From Chryseobacterium sp. JM1 (GTDB lineage: Bacteria; Bacteroidota; Bacteroidia; Flavobacteriales; Weeksellaceae), in the NCBI RefSeq assembly GCF_000737715.1, contig NZ_JPRN01000003.1, positions 558,001-622,000 on the forward strand: DNA of 64,000 bases, given 5' to 3'. This document shows positions 63,993 to 64,000 of the stretch, piece by piece. The notes under the pieces are model-generated. The model did not search any database and had not been told where the DNA came from. It worked only from the letters and a program-made list of their open reading frames with translations. The translations under genes were made by a program, and so were the position numbers. Position 1 is the stretch's first letter; each line of letters starts with the position of its first letter.

Positions 63993-64000
63993 CCTTCCCC

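Overview
The window looks like chromosome of a low-GC Bacteroidota bacterium of the class Flavobacteriia, most likely Chryseobacterium or a close relative. The signs are secreted proteins with type IX secretion (T9SS) C-terminal sorting domains, many short lipoproteins with a Cys just after the signal peptide, family members typical of the group (DUF4199, DUF3667, DUF2723/GT117, DUF4286, GIN domain, short AtpC), few Shine-Dalgarno sequences, and promoters of the Bacteroidota form TTG-N19..21-TAnnTTTG. No phage, insertion sequence, tRNA, rRNA operon or CRISPR array was seen. This is mostly core genome with small accessory genes and many intergenic repeats. The genus call is inference.

Layout. 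0-8 kb: a secreted DUF3060 protein, a secreted M12B-type metalloprotease (T9SS), a GHMP (mevalonate-type) kinase with a UbiA prenyltransferase, proline dehydrogenase, and a second T9SS-sorted protein. 7.7-9.1 kb: an XRE regulator beside an 840-bp AT-rich non-coding stretch rich in TTTACA/TGTAAA dyads. 9.1-12.4 kb: M14 peptidase, DUF4920 protein, amino-acid permease. 12.5-15.8 kb: a fragment of a Bacteroidota type VI secretion (T6SSiii) baseplate (gp25/TssE-like, TssF) with a DUF3829 lipoprotein. 16.2-26.1 kb: uvrA, a patch of small poorly known genes (including a 44-residue double-glycine, four-cysteine peptide too short for routine gene calling, next to a possible papain-like enzyme), then gyrA. 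26-33 kb: TPR protein, menB-menA (menaquinone), small genes, a metallo-beta-lactamase-fold hydrolase, the SRP RNA gene on the minus strand, and DUF4199 + GT2 glycosyltransferase. 33-42.3 kb: small envelope proteins, a four-helix-bundle gene inside purine-rich repeats, phospho-sugar mutase, an aminotransferase, kdsB (LPS), a LolA-like protein and a lipoprotein glutathione peroxidase. 42.3-51 kb: a lipoprotein with histidines in heptad register, ribF divergent from atpD-atpC, and a radical SAM protein. 51-64 kb: a possible beta-helix protein, a Crp/Fnr regulator next to a two-gene redox/lipoprotein unit, a DMT exporter, a probable sulfonolipid pair (cysteate synthase-like plus oxoamine synthase), two large membrane glycosyltransferase-like proteins, a DUF1697 protein, and a terminal block of tandem repeats.

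How the genes fit together: several loci serve the envelope (kdsB, GT2, GT117, sulfonolipid genes, LolA-like protein, many lipoproteins). Others serve respiration and energy (menAB, atpDC, proline dehydrogenase, ribF). The most distinctive material is in small genes and intergenic DNA: the SRP RNA hidden under a spurious ORF, the leader peptide, the His-heptad lipoprotein, the operator-like array at 8.3-9.1 kb, and at least six families of dispersed or tandem repeats.

Start codons were often moved inward from the longest reading frame, because the Bacteroidota -7 box lies inside the longer frame. Three genes (33110, 45709 minus, 50982 minus) appear to start with TTG and two (21651, 38218) with GTG.
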